NCBI GenBank assembly: GCA_047974765.1
Contig: JBKECP010000031.1
Location: 62,001-126,000 of the forward strand
Reading direction: 5' to 3'
Length of the DNA: 64,000 nt
From: JBKECP01 sp047974765
Lineage (GTDB): Bacteria; Pseudomonadota; Gammaproteobacteria; Pseudomonadales; Halieaceae
Below, piece after piece: positions 7,610-16,850 of this stretch. The position numbers were made by a program, and so were the translations under genes. The notes beneath the pieces are model-generated. The model did no database searches. It was not told the DNA's origin and saw only the letters and a list, made by a program, of their open reading frames with translations. How positions within the stretch are numbered: the first letter of the stretch is position 1; each line of letters begins with the position of its first letter.

Positions 7610-9355
7610 GTGAGTCGCATGCTTCGAGACACACTGCTGTTATTTGTCTTTACTTTATTTTTTCACAGCTTTGGCTGGGCGCGTCAGGTAACTGACACCA
7701 AATTGCCAATCATTGATTTTCGCAGCCGCTTCCTGCCCGTGGTAGCTGAGCACGGCATGGTGGCCGGACCGGAACGGCTGGCCTCAGAAGTAGGCAGAGA
7801 CATCCTTCAGCGCGGTGGCAATGCTGTCGATGCAGCCGTTGCCACAGGTTTTGCACTGGCGGTCACCTATCCGCGCGCGGGCAATCTCGGTGGCGGCGGT
7901 TTCATGCTGATTCATCTGGCTGATAAAAAGCGCGAAACCTTTATCGACTACCGTGAAACAGCACCCGCTGCTGCCAATGCCGGGCTTTTTCTGGATAAAG
8001 ATGGCAAAGTTGATCGCAATCGTATGTATTTCAGTCATCAGGCAGCGGGTGTACCCGGCACTGTGGCCGGCATGATCTACGCCCTTGAACACTATGGCAC
8101 CATGAGTTTGCAGGATGTACTGGCACCTGCCATTACGCTCGCCCGCGATGGCATTGCCGTGTCTTTTGCCCTCAACTATGAAATTGATTCCCGCGCCGGG
8201 CGCCTGCGGGAAAATTCCGAAGCAAGACGCCTTTTTTTCCGTGAAGACGGTTCAGTGCCAGCAATCGGTTCAATCTGGCAGCAACCCGAACTGGCCTGGA
8301 CATTAAGCCAGATTGCCGAACACGGCGCTGACGGTTTTTACAAGGGTGAGGTGGCAGCGCGTATTGCTGACAATATGGCCGCACATCAGGGGCTGATTAC
8401 CCGTGAGGATCTGGCCGCCTATCGCGCCATTGAACGCAAACCTGTACGCGGTAATTTTCACGGCCTGGAAGTGGTTTCAGCCCCGCCACCCTCCTCCGGT
8501 GGCATGCACATCATCCAGATGCTGAATATTCTGGAGGGCCTGCCCCTGAAGGAGGCCGGACACAACAGTGCCGCTTATCTTCACTACCTGGCTTCGGCCA
8601 TGAAATTTGCCTATGCCGATCGCAGCCAGTATCTGGCCGACACCGATTATGTCGATGTTCCCGTTGAGCAGTTAATCAGCAAGGACTACGCCCAGCGACT
8701 GCGTGCGGACATTAAACGACAACAGGCTATTGCCTCAACTGACATTGCTCCCGGCGCCTTGCTGAAAAAAGAAAGTTACGACACCACGCATTACACCGTT
8801 GCCGATGTCAGCGGCAACGTAGTCAGTAATACCTACACACTGAATTTCAGCTTTGGCTCACACATTGCTGTACCTGGCACCGGCATGTTACTGAACAATG
8901 AAATGGCAGATTTTGCAGCCGCGCCAGGTGTATCCAATGCTTTTGGCCTGGTCGAAGGAGACGCCAACCGCATTGAGGGCGGCAAGCGACCACTGTCATC
9001 AATGAGCCCGACCATGATCCTGCGCAATGGCAAACCCTGGCTGGCCACTGGCAGCCCTGGCGGCAGTATTATTATCAATACGGTACTGCAGGTGCTGCTC
9101 AACGCCACTGTATTTGATATGAATATCGCCGCCGCAGCTGCCGCCGCCCGCATCCACCACCAGTGGCTGCCTGACGTATTACAGGTTGAACAGGGCATCA
9201 GCCCGGACACGGTCAAACTGCTACAGGCAATGGGTTACAAGGTTGAGCAAAGCACGCGCACCCTGGGCCGCACCCAGTCCATCATGCTCGACAATGGCCG
9301 ACTCTACGGCGCCACTGACACGCGACGCCCGGGGGGGCATGTGGCAGCTTACTAA
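7610..9355 (+). CDS. ggt: Gamma-glutamyltransferase (periplasmic, self-cleaving)
   Basis: The 581-residue precursor has a signal peptide (hydrophobic LLLFVFTLFFHSFGWA) and the complete Ntn-hydrolase Ggt fold. The autocatalytic cleavage site is at residue 392, in DTTHYTVAD, where the Thr becomes the nucleophile of the small subunit. Other landmarks are GGNAVDAAVATGFAL, PRAGNLGGGGFM, GSHIAVPGTGMLLNNEM and GGKRPLSSMSPT. The enzyme hydrolyses or transfers the gamma-glutamyl group of glutathione in the periplasm. It starts with GTG at 7610, preceded by an AGGGAGA site. Its TAA overlaps the stop of the convergent thioesterase gene. Confidence 0.95.
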   Translation: MSRMLRDTLLLFVFTLFFHSFGWARQVTDTKLPIIDFRSRFLPVVAEHGMVAGPERLASEVGRDILQRGGNAVDAAVATGFALAVTYPRAGNLGGGGFMLIHLADKKRETFIDYRETAPAAANAGLFLDKDGKVDRNRMYFSHQAAGVPGTVAGMIYALEHYGTMSLQDVLAPAITLARDGIAVSFALNYEIDSRAGRLRENSEARRLFFREDGSVPAIGSIWQQPELAWTLSQIAEHGADGFYKGEVAARIADNMAAHQGLITREDLAAYRAIERKPVRGNFHGLEVVSAPPPSSGGMHIIQMLNILEGLPLKEAGHNSAAYLHYLASAMKFAYADRSQYLADTDYVDVPVEQLISKDYAQRLRADIKRQQAIASTDIAPGALLKKESYDTTHYTVADVSGNVVSNTYTLNFSFGSHIAVPGTGMLLNNEMADFAAAPGVSNAFGLVEGDANRIEGGKRPLSSMSPTMILRNGKPWLATGSPGGSIIINTVLQVLLNATVFDMNIAAAAAAARIHHQWLPDVLQVEQGISPDTVKLLQAMGYKVEQSTRTLGRTQSIMLDNGRLYGATDTRRPGGHVAAY

Positions 9356-10164
9356 AGCGTCTGACCCGCCTTTGGCACACGCACCTTGGCTGTCTGGCGC
9401 GATACGGCAACCAGACGGCCAGCGCTGTCCCAGTACTCACCATCTTCCTCGACAATGCCCGCCGTCAGAAAACGTGATTGCAGGTGTACCTGCACAGGGC
9501 CAGGCGTTGGACGGGCACGCACCTGCACTGTCAGCTCGATGGTCGGTACCCAGCCGATCAAACCGACAATATCCAGAGCTGGTGGCGGAAAGGCATCGGC
9601 AAACATGAGCAGGCCAATGGGGTCGGGGTGACTGCCATCGCGGTGAGCCACCCAACCGGCATACTCACCCCGGCCACTGGGCCTGCCATCGACAAAGACT
9701 TCACCTCCTTGTGCCAGACGCACTTCCACCCGCTCGGTAAATTCCAGCGAAGCACTGCCTGCCATACAGTCATCCCAGGCAGGGTACTCAGGCCGCGCAA
9801 CATGACACCAGTCAGGGCCATCGAGCTGATACAGATCAGTATAGGCCGCCGTTACCTGCACCTTCAGCTCACCATTTTGCGACAGCTTCGCCGTCGCCCA
9901 GGATGTACTGCGTCCCTCCCGTAAAATATCAATATCACATTCAATCGGCCCAAGTGCCACTGGCGCAAGATAAAAGGCATTGACTGACAGAGGATCCCTG
10001 TGAGGCAGCGCTTTCGCCAGTGCACGCCCGGCAATAGCCAGCACATAGCCGCCATTGGCCACCTCACCAATACGCCAGCCCCGGTGGATTTCGCCGCGCC
10101 AGCGCCGTTCGGTTACTTGCTCAACAGCCGTTTCCTGTTCAAACCATCCCATTGCCACTTTCAT
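9352..10164 (-). CDS. Acyl-CoA thioesterase family protein (double hot-dog, 4HBT_3-like)
   Basis: The 270-residue protein looks like a TesB-like/4HBT_3 double hot-dog thioesterase: an N-terminal hot-dog with GEVANGGYVLAIAGRAL and VNAFYLAPVALGPIECDI, then a second with VPTIELTVQVRARPTPGPVQVHLQSRFL. Such enzymes hydrolyse acyl-CoAs, but the substrate cannot be inferred. No membrane segment or signal is seen. Start choice among GTG 10167, ATG 10164 and ATG 10152 is open, since none has a strong ribosome site. The stop overlaps the stop of ggt by the shared CTAA. Confidence 0.75.
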   Translation of the reverse strand: MKVAMGWFEQETAVEQVTERRWRGEIHRGWRIGEVANGGYVLAIAGRALAKALPHRDPLSVNAFYLAPVALGPIECDIDILREGRSTSWATAKLSQNGELKVQVTAAYTDLYQLDGPDWCHVARPEYPAWDDCMAGSASLEFTERVEVRLAQGGEVFVDGRPSGRGEYAGWVAHRDGSHPDPIGLLMFADAFPPPALDIVGLIGWVPTIELTVQVRARPTPGPVQVHLQSRFLTAGIVEEDGEYWDSAGRLVAVSRQTAKVRVPKAGQTL

Positions 10165-10342
10165 CACTTTTGTTATCTACAGCGTCCGCACATCATACCC
10201 TATAGTGCCAACTCCAACTCCCCGACAGGGAACTTGCCTGCTACAGTATTGCCTAAATAGGGATAGCTGTACTCTGGATAGACGGCGCGAGAACAGAGAC
10301 AATACGCCTCAACAATACGCACGGAGCCAGAACGGTCGAGCA

Positions 10343-11503
10343 ATGACAAGCCAGCATGTAAAACAACCGGGATTACTGCGTTTACTTGGTGCTACTGCCA
10401 TCAGCTGTAGCTGTCTGCTGCTGGCAGGCTGTCCCAGCGCCACCAATCCGGTACTGCCCCAACCACCGTCGACACCATCCACTTCCAGTTCTTCATCATC
10501 GTCAACCTCATCCAGTTCCAGCTCTTCGTCTTCACCCAGCTCATCCAGCCAGTCGGATTCAAGTGGTACCAACAGTTCATCTGATGTGAACAGCTCAAGC
10601 GACAGTAGCGGCAGCCAGGGGGACACATCAACCTCTGGCGGCAGCCGCAATGGTGACCTGTCCCGCAGTGGTGCTACTGCTGACGATATTGCCGATGACG
10701 ACAGTGACAGCAGTGAAAGTGACAGCGCCGGCAACGATACTACCAGCACTGCCAATACAAGGGGCCAGGAACCGGGCTTTGGCCATCAGGGTGCCGCAGG
10801 TAGCCAGGATCTGCCTGATTTGATCGATGAACCGGTAGCTGCAAATGGGCAGAACGGGGCCGCAGATATTGAACAGATTCTGGCAGAGGCTGCCGCAAGC
10901 GGCCAGAATGACAACCCTGGTGACAACCCTGCTGCCAGTGGTGGTCCAACAACAGGCGACCCAACAGGCCAGGCTGGCACGACACAAACCAGCGCCGGGC
11001 AATCGGGCCAGATGAGCAGCGCAGGTACTGATGGCAGTCAGAGTAGTCTGCCCGGCGGCATTCAGGGTCCGCTGACATCCGCCGAGCAGGTAGCCATTCT
11101 GGACGGTCAGCTGACGCGGGGCGCAGGTGAATTTGACGCCATGATTCTTGCCGAACAGGCTGCCCAGCGTCAGGCTGAACGCGAGCGCCAAGCCAGTGCA
11201 ACCGCCGACCCTGCCAACGGCACTGAAAGTGCTGCTGACGGTCGTGGCGACAACCCCTACAGCAGCGATATAGCCAGTGGCGGAGACTACAGCGTCGGTG
11301 GCGGCATGGGCGGACCATCCCGGGGGGGCAGCTCTCCCCCTCCCGATACAGCCAAGTATCCACCTCCGAAAGATATTCCCAGCGGTGATGACGATGATGT
11401 GGTTGCCCGCCAGCTGCGTGAAGCAGCTATGCGCGAAACCGATCCCGCCGTACGTGAAAAACTCTGGGACGAATACCGTAAATACAAAGGCATCAGTCAG
11501 TGA
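10343..11503 (+). CDS. Envelope-system gene A: serine-rich lipoprotein
   Basis: First gene of the twelve-gene cluster. It encodes a 386-residue lipoprotein with lipobox LLLAGC (Cys30). A low-complexity Ser/Thr tract (about residues 45-100) is followed by a long Gly/Ser/Asp/Gln-rich disordered region. A short charged, probably helical end (VARQLREAAMRETDPAVREK) is the only part that looks folded. The architecture suggests an outer- or inner-membrane-tethered flexible linker whose C-terminal helix docks on a partner; this is inference. The ATG at 10343 was chosen because it sits directly before the lipoprotein signal; an in-frame extension upstream is not signal-like. The stop TGA overlaps the next ATG. 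Confidence 0.8.
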   Translation: MTSQHVKQPGLLRLLGATAISCSCLLLAGCPSATNPVLPQPPSTPSTSSSSSSSTSSSSSSSSSPSSSSQSDSSGTNSSSDVNSSSDSSGSQGDTSTSGGSRNGDLSRSGATADDIADDDSDSSESDSAGNDTTSTANTRGQEPGFGHQGAAGSQDLPDLIDEPVAANGQNGAADIEQILAEAAASGQNDNPGDNPAASGGPTTGDPTGQAGTTQTSAGQSGQMSSAGTDGSQSSLPGGIQGPLTSAEQVAILDGQLTRGAGEFDAMILAEQAAQRQAERERQASATADPANGTESAADGRGDNPYSSDIASGGDYSVGGGMGGPSRGGSSPPPDTAKYPPPKDIPSGDDDDVVARQLREAAMRETDPAVREKLWDEYRKYKGISQ

Positions 11504-12756
11504 TGCCGTCAACCACAAAAGCCTGGCAAACCATTGCTTCGCTGCTACTGGCGTCATTGCTAAATGGCTGTGTCAGCCATACGGTCAAGGGAACCGCTGT
11601 CCCTCCTCTGGCAGGCCCGGCGCAGCCAATTCCTGAATCGGTATTGCTGGATGTGGGTGTTGGTATTTTCGATCCGGGCATTGCCGACTACGACGAAGGT
11701 GAGGATGAGCGCATCTATCCCGAAGTGCGCAAAGCTGAAGCCCGTTATATGCCGCAACTGCTGGCCAGCGTCATGCAGGACAGCGGTGCCTGGGGTGCTG
11801 TGCGAGTGGTGCCGGACAGGCAACAGATCACCGATCTGCATGTGGCAGGCCAGATACTGGCCTCGGATGGTGAGTATCTCAAACTGCGCATCGTTGCCCA
11901 TGACGCCCGTGAACAACTCTGGCTGGATCGCGTCTACGAAGGCCATGCCAGCCGCTATGCCTACAAGTCCAGTACCCGAACCCCCGGTGATCCTTTCCAG
12001 GCGGTTTATCACAGCATTGCCAACGACCTGTTTAAACAACAGAACAAACTGGCCACAGGTGATGCCGAAAAAATCCGTGTTGTTTCAGAAATACGCTTTG
12101 CCCAGACCTTTTCCCCTGAGACCTTCCGCGATTATCTGAGCAGGGATCGCAAGGGCCGCTATCAACTCGAACGACTGCCAGCCCGGAACGATCCAATGCT
12201 GGAACGCATTCGCAGTATCCGCGAACGCGATCGCCTGTTTATTGATACCCTGCAAAATTACTACGATGGTTTCAATGCCCGGATGGCCAGCCCCTACCAG
12301 GAGTGGCGCAGCCAGACCTACGAAGAAGCTCTGGCACTGCAGGAGTTGCGTGCCGAGAGTATGCAACGCCTGATTGGCGGCGCAGTGGCTGTAGCGGCGG
12401 GTATTGCCGCCGCCTCCAGTAATCAGGACGGCAACAGTGGCCGTGCCACTCGCACTGCGGGCAATGTGGCGATTATCGGCGGCGCCTATATGATCAAGAG
12501 TGGTCTGGAAAAACGGGCCGAAGCCGCCATTCATGTGGAGGCACTGGAGGAACTCAGCCTATCTCTGGAGGCTGAAATCGTACCGCATATCATTGAGCTG
12601 GATGATCGCGCCATTACTCTCAGTGGCAGTGTCGAGGACCAGTATGCCCAATGGCGCGAAATTCTGGCCGATATCTATCGCACAGAAATGGGCGCACTGT
12701 CGCTGCCACCCGATGGAGTGCCTGCCAGCGATACATTGAACAATGAAACCTTTTGA
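11503..12756 (+). CDS. Envelope-system gene B: lipoprotein of unknown fold
   Basis: This 417-residue protein begins with a lipoprotein signal ending LLNGC (Cys23). The N-terminal half (about 45-190) resembles periplasmic lipoproteins that sense or assemble (VLLDVGVGIFDPGI; QILASDGEYLKLRIVAHD). A charged helical middle follows (ERIRSIRERDRLFIDTLQNYYDGF). A small glycine-rich hydrophobic segment (about 290-335: IGGAVAVAAGIAAA, VAIIGGAYMIKSG) may insert into or bind membrane. No catalytic motif was recognised. The ATG overlaps the stop of gene A (TGATG); a GTG at 11500 is an alternative. Function is unknown beyond membership in the cluster. Confidence 0.75.
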   Translation: MPSTTKAWQTIASLLLASLLNGCVSHTVKGTAVPPLAGPAQPIPESVLLDVGVGIFDPGIADYDEGEDERIYPEVRKAEARYMPQLLASVMQDSGAWGAVRVVPDRQQITDLHVAGQILASDGEYLKLRIVAHDAREQLWLDRVYEGHASRYAYKSSTRTPGDPFQAVYHSIANDLFKQQNKLATGDAEKIRVVSEIRFAQTFSPETFRDYLSRDRKGRYQLERLPARNDPMLERIRSIRERDRLFIDTLQNYYDGFNARMASPYQEWRSQTYEEALALQELRAESMQRLIGGAVAVAAGIAAASSNQDGNSGRATRTAGNVAIIGGAYMIKSGLEKRAEAAIHVEALEELSLSLEAEIVPHIIELDDRAITLSGSVEDQYAQWREILADIYRTEMGALSLPPDGVPASDTLNNETF

Positions 12757-12811
12757 ACGACCAAGTCCTTTGAACAATTAAGCCCTTTGAATAACCCGGC
12801 ACGTTGAACAA
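12744..12811. repeat. Four degenerate 17-bp tandem units
   Basis: Units 12744-12760, 12761-12777, 12778-12794 and 12795-12811 are each 17 bases long and share a core close to CCTTTGAACAA. They begin inside the last codons of gene B and fill most of the gap before gene C, the only sizeable gap among genes A-D. They may be a slippage expansion or iterated sites. Confidence 0.6.
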
Positions 12812-12852
12812 ACAAACCTTTTATTTAGCCATTGCGATACATAGCTTACTGC

Positions 12853-14421
12853 ATGTCCCAAGATAACGAAGCACTCACGCCCACCCCCTTTGAACCGGCT
12901 TCAACCCGTTACGAAGGCAGCGCCCCCGTCAACCGTAGCGAGCCAGCCACGGCCCAGCCACGCTGGGTGATACCAGCGCTTCTGGTATTGCTGGCACTGG
13001 CAGTACTGGTGCTCTTTGGCTGGCCCGCCCCCCCTGCCACGATACCGGAAACGACAGCAACTGACACAGCGACAGATACCGCCGTCAATCCAGGCAGAAG
13101 CGACCGCCCGGACCATGATTCCGGCAATCAAAGTACACAAAGCACAGAACGATCAGACACACCTGGCGCCAGCCCCTGGGCAGATGCCCAGCAAGCCGTG
13201 CAGCGCAAAGCAGCACAGGATGTACTGGCTGATCTGCTGGCGTTACAGCGCAGTCTCGGTGAGCGCCAGGTCGAGCGGTGGGCCAAAGAAGCTTTCAGCA
13301 GCGCCACCCGTACTGCCAGTACAGGTGACGATCACTATAAGCAGCGGCAATTTGGCCAGGCCCACGAGCAGTATGAACGTGCTCTGAGCCAATTACAGGC
13401 CATTGAAGCCAGTATTCCAGAGCGCTTAAGCAGTTTGCTGGCACAGGCTGCCAGTGCTGTTGAGACGGGCGATGGCGATAGCGCTCAAACGGCTCTGACA
13501 CAGGCTGAACCTATCGCGGGTGACAACACAGAAATCGACACACTGCGGCAGCGGCTCAAACAGTTGCCAGCGGTCAGCGAAGCACTTGCCAGCGCCGCCC
13601 AGGCAGAACAGGCTGGCGACTTCAATCGGGCTATCGACGCACTGCAACAGGCCGACAGACTGGATCCGGCCCATCAGCGTGTTAGCGCTGAACTGGCGCG
13701 GGTGTCAGCACTATTGCTGGATCAGGACTTTCATCGCGCAATGAGCGAGGGCTATGCTGCCCTTGATGACAAGCGCTTTGATGCAGCCCACACATCCTTC
13801 CAGCGGGCCCGCAAACTGCGCAGCGAGGGCGGAGAGGCTGACAGCGCTCTGCGGGAATTGCAAACAATACAAACGGCTCACACCCTGAATACCTATAACA
13901 GCCGCGGCCAGCGCGAAGAGGCCGCCGAAAACTGGCAGCAGGCCGTTGCCACCTATAAAAAAGCGCTCAAACTCGACGACAGTGTGGTTTTCGCCCAGGA
14001 AGGACTTGCCCGGACAAAACCGCGGGCCGAACTGCATCGGCAATTGCAGGACGTAATTAATAATGCCGGACGGCTGTCTGATCCGACCGTAGCCGCCACT
14101 ACTGATCGCCTGCTAAACAAAGCCCGTAACATCAAGCCCGCCGGCCCGGTGCTGCAAAGACAGCTCACGACAATCAGCCAGCTGCTGGCTACGGCCAATC
14201 AGCCACAGACCGTTACCCTGCGCTCCGACAGACAGACATCCGTCACCCTGTACCGGGTCAGCCGTCTGGGCCAGTTCGATGAGCATCAGCTGGCACTTCG
14301 ACCCGGCACCTACACCGCTGTGGGGTCCCGCAAGGGCTATCGGGATGTGCGCGTTACCTTCACGGTGAGTCCTGAGATGACACCAGCACCCGTCACTGTT
14401 ATCTGCTCGGAGAGCATCTAA
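12853..14421 (+). CDS. Envelope-system gene C: bitopic helical-repeat protein with PEGA-like end
   Basis: The 522-residue protein has a cytoplasmic proline-rich N-terminus, one transmembrane helix (about 38-57, WVIPALLVLLALAVLVLFGW), a Thr/Asp-rich linker, a long alanine/glutamine-rich helical region with TPR-like repeats (about 120-450, for example HYKQRQFGQAHEQYERALSQ), and a C-terminal beta segment (RPGTYTAVGSRKGYRDVRV) like a PEGA repeat. The repeats would face the periplasm and probably bind partner proteins. The ATG at 12853 is preferred over a TTG at 12832, though neither has a strong ribosome site. Its TAA overlaps the ATG of gene D. Confidence 0.75.
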   Translation: MSQDNEALTPTPFEPASTRYEGSAPVNRSEPATAQPRWVIPALLVLLALAVLVLFGWPAPPATIPETTATDTATDTAVNPGRSDRPDHDSGNQSTQSTERSDTPGASPWADAQQAVQRKAAQDVLADLLALQRSLGERQVERWAKEAFSSATRTASTGDDHYKQRQFGQAHEQYERALSQLQAIEASIPERLSSLLAQAASAVETGDGDSAQTALTQAEPIAGDNTEIDTLRQRLKQLPAVSEALASAAQAEQAGDFNRAIDALQQADRLDPAHQRVSAELARVSALLLDQDFHRAMSEGYAALDDKRFDAAHTSFQRARKLRSEGGEADSALRELQTIQTAHTLNTYNSRGQREEAAENWQQAVATYKKALKLDDSVVFAQEGLARTKPRAELHRQLQDVINNAGRLSDPTVAATTDRLLNKARNIKPAGPVLQRQLTTISQLLATANQPQTVTLRSDRQTSVTLYRVSRLGQFDEHQLALRPGTYTAVGSRKGYRDVRVTFTVSPEMTPAPVTVICSESI

Positions 14422-16502
14422 TGACAAGTCCCCGGCCCTCCCACCAACAGCCCGGCGAGGCCATCCAGCCAATCCGCTTTGAACCGCTGAGTCCGGAAGC
14501 CGCGCCGCCTGTACAGCAACGCCATCCCCTGCGCTGGCTGCTGCTGGCAATCGGCGCAGTCTTTCTGCTGTTTATGGCTTTTTTGCTGACCTCCCGCTCG
14601 GTGTTAATCGAGTTGCAACCGCAGGTGGAAGCCAGTATCAGTATCAGCGGCCTGCACCTGCCCTTTGGAAAGCGCATACTGATTCGACCGGGCAACTATG
14701 CGGTACAGGCCAGTGCCGAGGGCTTTCACCCGCTGGCGGATGAATTGAGCGTCAGCGAGGCTGACAGCCAGACCCTTACACTTAAACTCATACCTCTGCC
14801 GGGCCTGCTCAGCTTTAACAGCAAACCCGCTGGTGCCCGCGTGTTGCTGGACAACATCGATATCGGCCAGACACCCCTGACAGCAGTATCGGTAGAAGCC
14901 GGCGAACACGATGTACAGATACAAAGTCCCCGCTACCTGAGCTGGGCACAAAAGCTGTTTGTAGAGGGGCGCAATCAAAATCAGCAGATCGATATTGAAC
15001 TGGCTCCCGCCTGGGCGGATATCCACCTTGCCAGCGAGCCCGCTGGTGCCACTATCAGTCTTAATGGCGAGGCTATCAGCACCACACCGGCTACAGTGGC
15101 AGTATTACAGGGTGAACAGCAAGTGCTGGCCCTGGAACTGCCAGGCTTTGCCCGCTGGCAGCAAAGCCTGGCCGTCGTGGCGGGCGAAGCACAAAATCTG
15201 CCCACTGTTATACTCGAACCTGCTGCTGGCGTACTGACACTGAACAGTCAGCCTGCTGGCGCCAATGTCACTCTCAACGGCGAATTCCAGGGGCAGACGC
15301 CTCTGGTACTGGAGCTGTCACCGGATACTGCCCAGCGCATCCACCTGTCGCGGCCAGGCTATCAGCGCCACAGCGAACAAATCACACTGGGCGCAGGCCA
15401 GAACAAAGAACAGACGATCGCACTCCAGGCCATTTTGGGAGAAATACAGCTACAGGTCTCTCCGGCGCAGGCCGTGGTAACCGTCAATGGCCGCACTATC
15501 GGTAAAGGCAGCCAGACTCTTAAGCTGCCTGCCGTCGAACAGACCATCGAGGTCAGCCTGGATGGCTATGCCCCTTTGCGTGAACGCATTACCCCCCGCA
15601 GCGGGCTGGCCCAGCGCCTGAACTTCCAGCTGCAAACCCGCGAAGAAGCCCGTATGGCCAAGCTGAGCCCGGAAGTTACCACGGCTGTTGGCCAGACACT
15701 CAAACTCTTCATCCCCGGCAACAGTCCACTGGCCGAATTCAGCATGGGTGCCTCCCGCCGTGAACCGGGCCGCCGCGCCAACGAGGTATTGCGGCCAGTA
15801 GCGTTGCAACGCATGTTTTATCTGCAAACCACCGAAGTGACCAACGCCCAATTCCGTCAGTTTCTGGCCAGCCACAACTCTGGTCAAACACAGGGCAACA
15901 GTCTCAACCGCGAGCATCAGCCAGTGGTGTCCGTCAGCTGGCAGCAGGCCGCTCAATTTTGCAACTGGCTGAGCCAGAAAGAAGGCCTGGAGGCCTTTTA
16001 TTTGCAGCGCGAGGGTGTTGTCACCGGCTTTAATGCCAAGGCCCTCGGCTATCGCCTGCCAACAGAGGCCGAGTGGGCCTGGGCCGCCCGTACCGAGGGC
16101 AGCACCTTGCTACGCTTTCCCTGGGGGGATGCTTTTCCACCAACCAAACCCGTTGAAAACTACGCCGACAATAGCTCAGCCTATGTCACCGGACGCATTC
16201 TCAACGGCTACACGGATGGTTTTGTCGTCAGCGCACCGGTCGCCTCCTTCAAGCCCAACACAAAGGGACTCTATGATATGGGTGGCAACGTGGCCGAGTG
16301 GGTCAACGACGTGTACAGCATTCCGGTCGCCAACGGCCCGCGGGCCAGCGATCCGCTGGGCGCCCAAAATGGCGATAACTACGTACTGCGCGGAGCCAGT
16401 TGGTCCCTTAGCAAACTGTCAGATTTGCGTCTGTCCTACCGCGATTATGGGCAAGCCGGGCGCGATGACGTAGGATTTCGGATCGCGCGCTATGCACAGT
16501 AG
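14421..16502 (+). CDS. Envelope-system gene D: bitopic PEGA-repeat protein with FGE/SUMF1-like domain
   Basis: The 693-residue protein has a cytoplasmic N-terminus, a transmembrane helix (about 39-57) and five PEGA-type beta repeats (about 60-405; for example NSKPAGARVLLDNIDIGQTPL, of which the first repeat is degenerate). A C-terminal formylglycine-generating-enzyme-like domain follows (about 440-690), with FSMGASRREPGRR, TTEVTNAQFRQF, YRLPTEAEWAWAAR, GGNVAEWVNDVY and LRGASWS. True FGE has a cysteine pair near the end that binds copper; here that region reads LSDLRLSYRDYGQ and contains none. The domain is therefore probably a binding module rather than a sulfatase activator. PEGA repeats are often envelope- or S-layer-associated. 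It overlaps gene C by one base. Confidence 0.88.
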   Translation: MTSPRPSHQQPGEAIQPIRFEPLSPEAAPPVQQRHPLRWLLLAIGAVFLLFMAFLLTSRSVLIELQPQVEASISISGLHLPFGKRILIRPGNYAVQASAEGFHPLADELSVSEADSQTLTLKLIPLPGLLSFNSKPAGARVLLDNIDIGQTPLTAVSVEAGEHDVQIQSPRYLSWAQKLFVEGRNQNQQIDIELAPAWADIHLASEPAGATISLNGEAISTTPATVAVLQGEQQVLALELPGFARWQQSLAVVAGEAQNLPTVILEPAAGVLTLNSQPAGANVTLNGEFQGQTPLVLELSPDTAQRIHLSRPGYQRHSEQITLGAGQNKEQTIALQAILGEIQLQVSPAQAVVTVNGRTIGKGSQTLKLPAVEQTIEVSLDGYAPLRERITPRSGLAQRLNFQLQTREEARMAKLSPEVTTAVGQTLKLFIPGNSPLAEFSMGASRREPGRRANEVLRPVALQRMFYLQTTEVTNAQFRQFLASHNSGQTQGNSLNREHQPVVSVSWQQAAQFCNWLSQKEGLEAFYLQREGVVTGFNAKALGYRLPTEAEWAWAARTEGSTLLRFPWGDAFPPTKPVENYADNSSAYVTGRILNGYTDGFVVSAPVASFKPNTKGLYDMGGNVAEWVNDVYSIPVANGPRASDPLGAQNGDNYVLRGASWSLSKLSDLRLSYRDYGQAGRDDVGFRIARYAQ

Positions 16503-16512
16503 GAACCGCCGT

Positions 16513-16830
16513 ATGCAATACAGGAGCAGCAAAAAAGGGCACGGGCCAGGACGCAGGCCTTGGCACCGCCTTTTTTCCCTGTTGTCAGCGCTAACCGTAA
16601 CAACACTGCTCAATAGTTGGCCTGCCGCAGTGATAGCCCAGGAAAGTCCGCAACAACAGCCGCCGGCTGTGCCTGACAAAAAAGACACAGCCACTGATCC
16701 AGGCACTAACACCGGTGCCGCCGAACCTGCAACCGGCAAACAGGGAATCGCTAACAACCCACCTGATGACTACGAGGCTTCGGAACAGATATCCGAAGAC
16801 CTTCCAGTCTCCTTTCCGGTCGATATATAG
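16513..16830 (+). CDS. Envelope-system gene E: small secreted protein
   Basis: The 105-residue product has an arginine/lysine-rich N-terminus, a hydrophobic signal core (LFSLLSALTVTTLL) and a plausible signal-peptidase site after AAVIA. The mature part, about 65 residues, is proline-, threonine- and acid-rich, probably disordered, and ends EDLPVSFPVDI. No family was recognised. An AGGA eight bases upstream favours ATG 16513 over the overlapping ATG at 16492. Lying between the FGE-like gene and the MotA/TolQ-like gene, it may be a linker or activator for the machine; this is inference. Confidence 0.65.
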   Translation: MQYRSSKKGHGPGRRPWHRLFSLLSALTVTTLLNSWPAAVIAQESPQQQPPAVPDKKDTATDPGTNTGAAEPATGKQGIANNPPDDYEASEQISEDLPVSFPVDI

Positions 16831-16850
16831 ACCCACAAACAGGACTTTGC

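Noticed and set aside
10628..11557. Long minus-strand open frame of 309 codons
   Set aside because: Mirror of the serine/glycine-rich coding region of gene A; composition follows from the coding bias of the opposite strand.
16000..16502. Gene D as a sulfatase-activating formylglycine-generating enzyme
   Set aside because: The cysteine pair needed for copper-dependent FGE activity is not in the expected segment and no sulfatase is adjacent.
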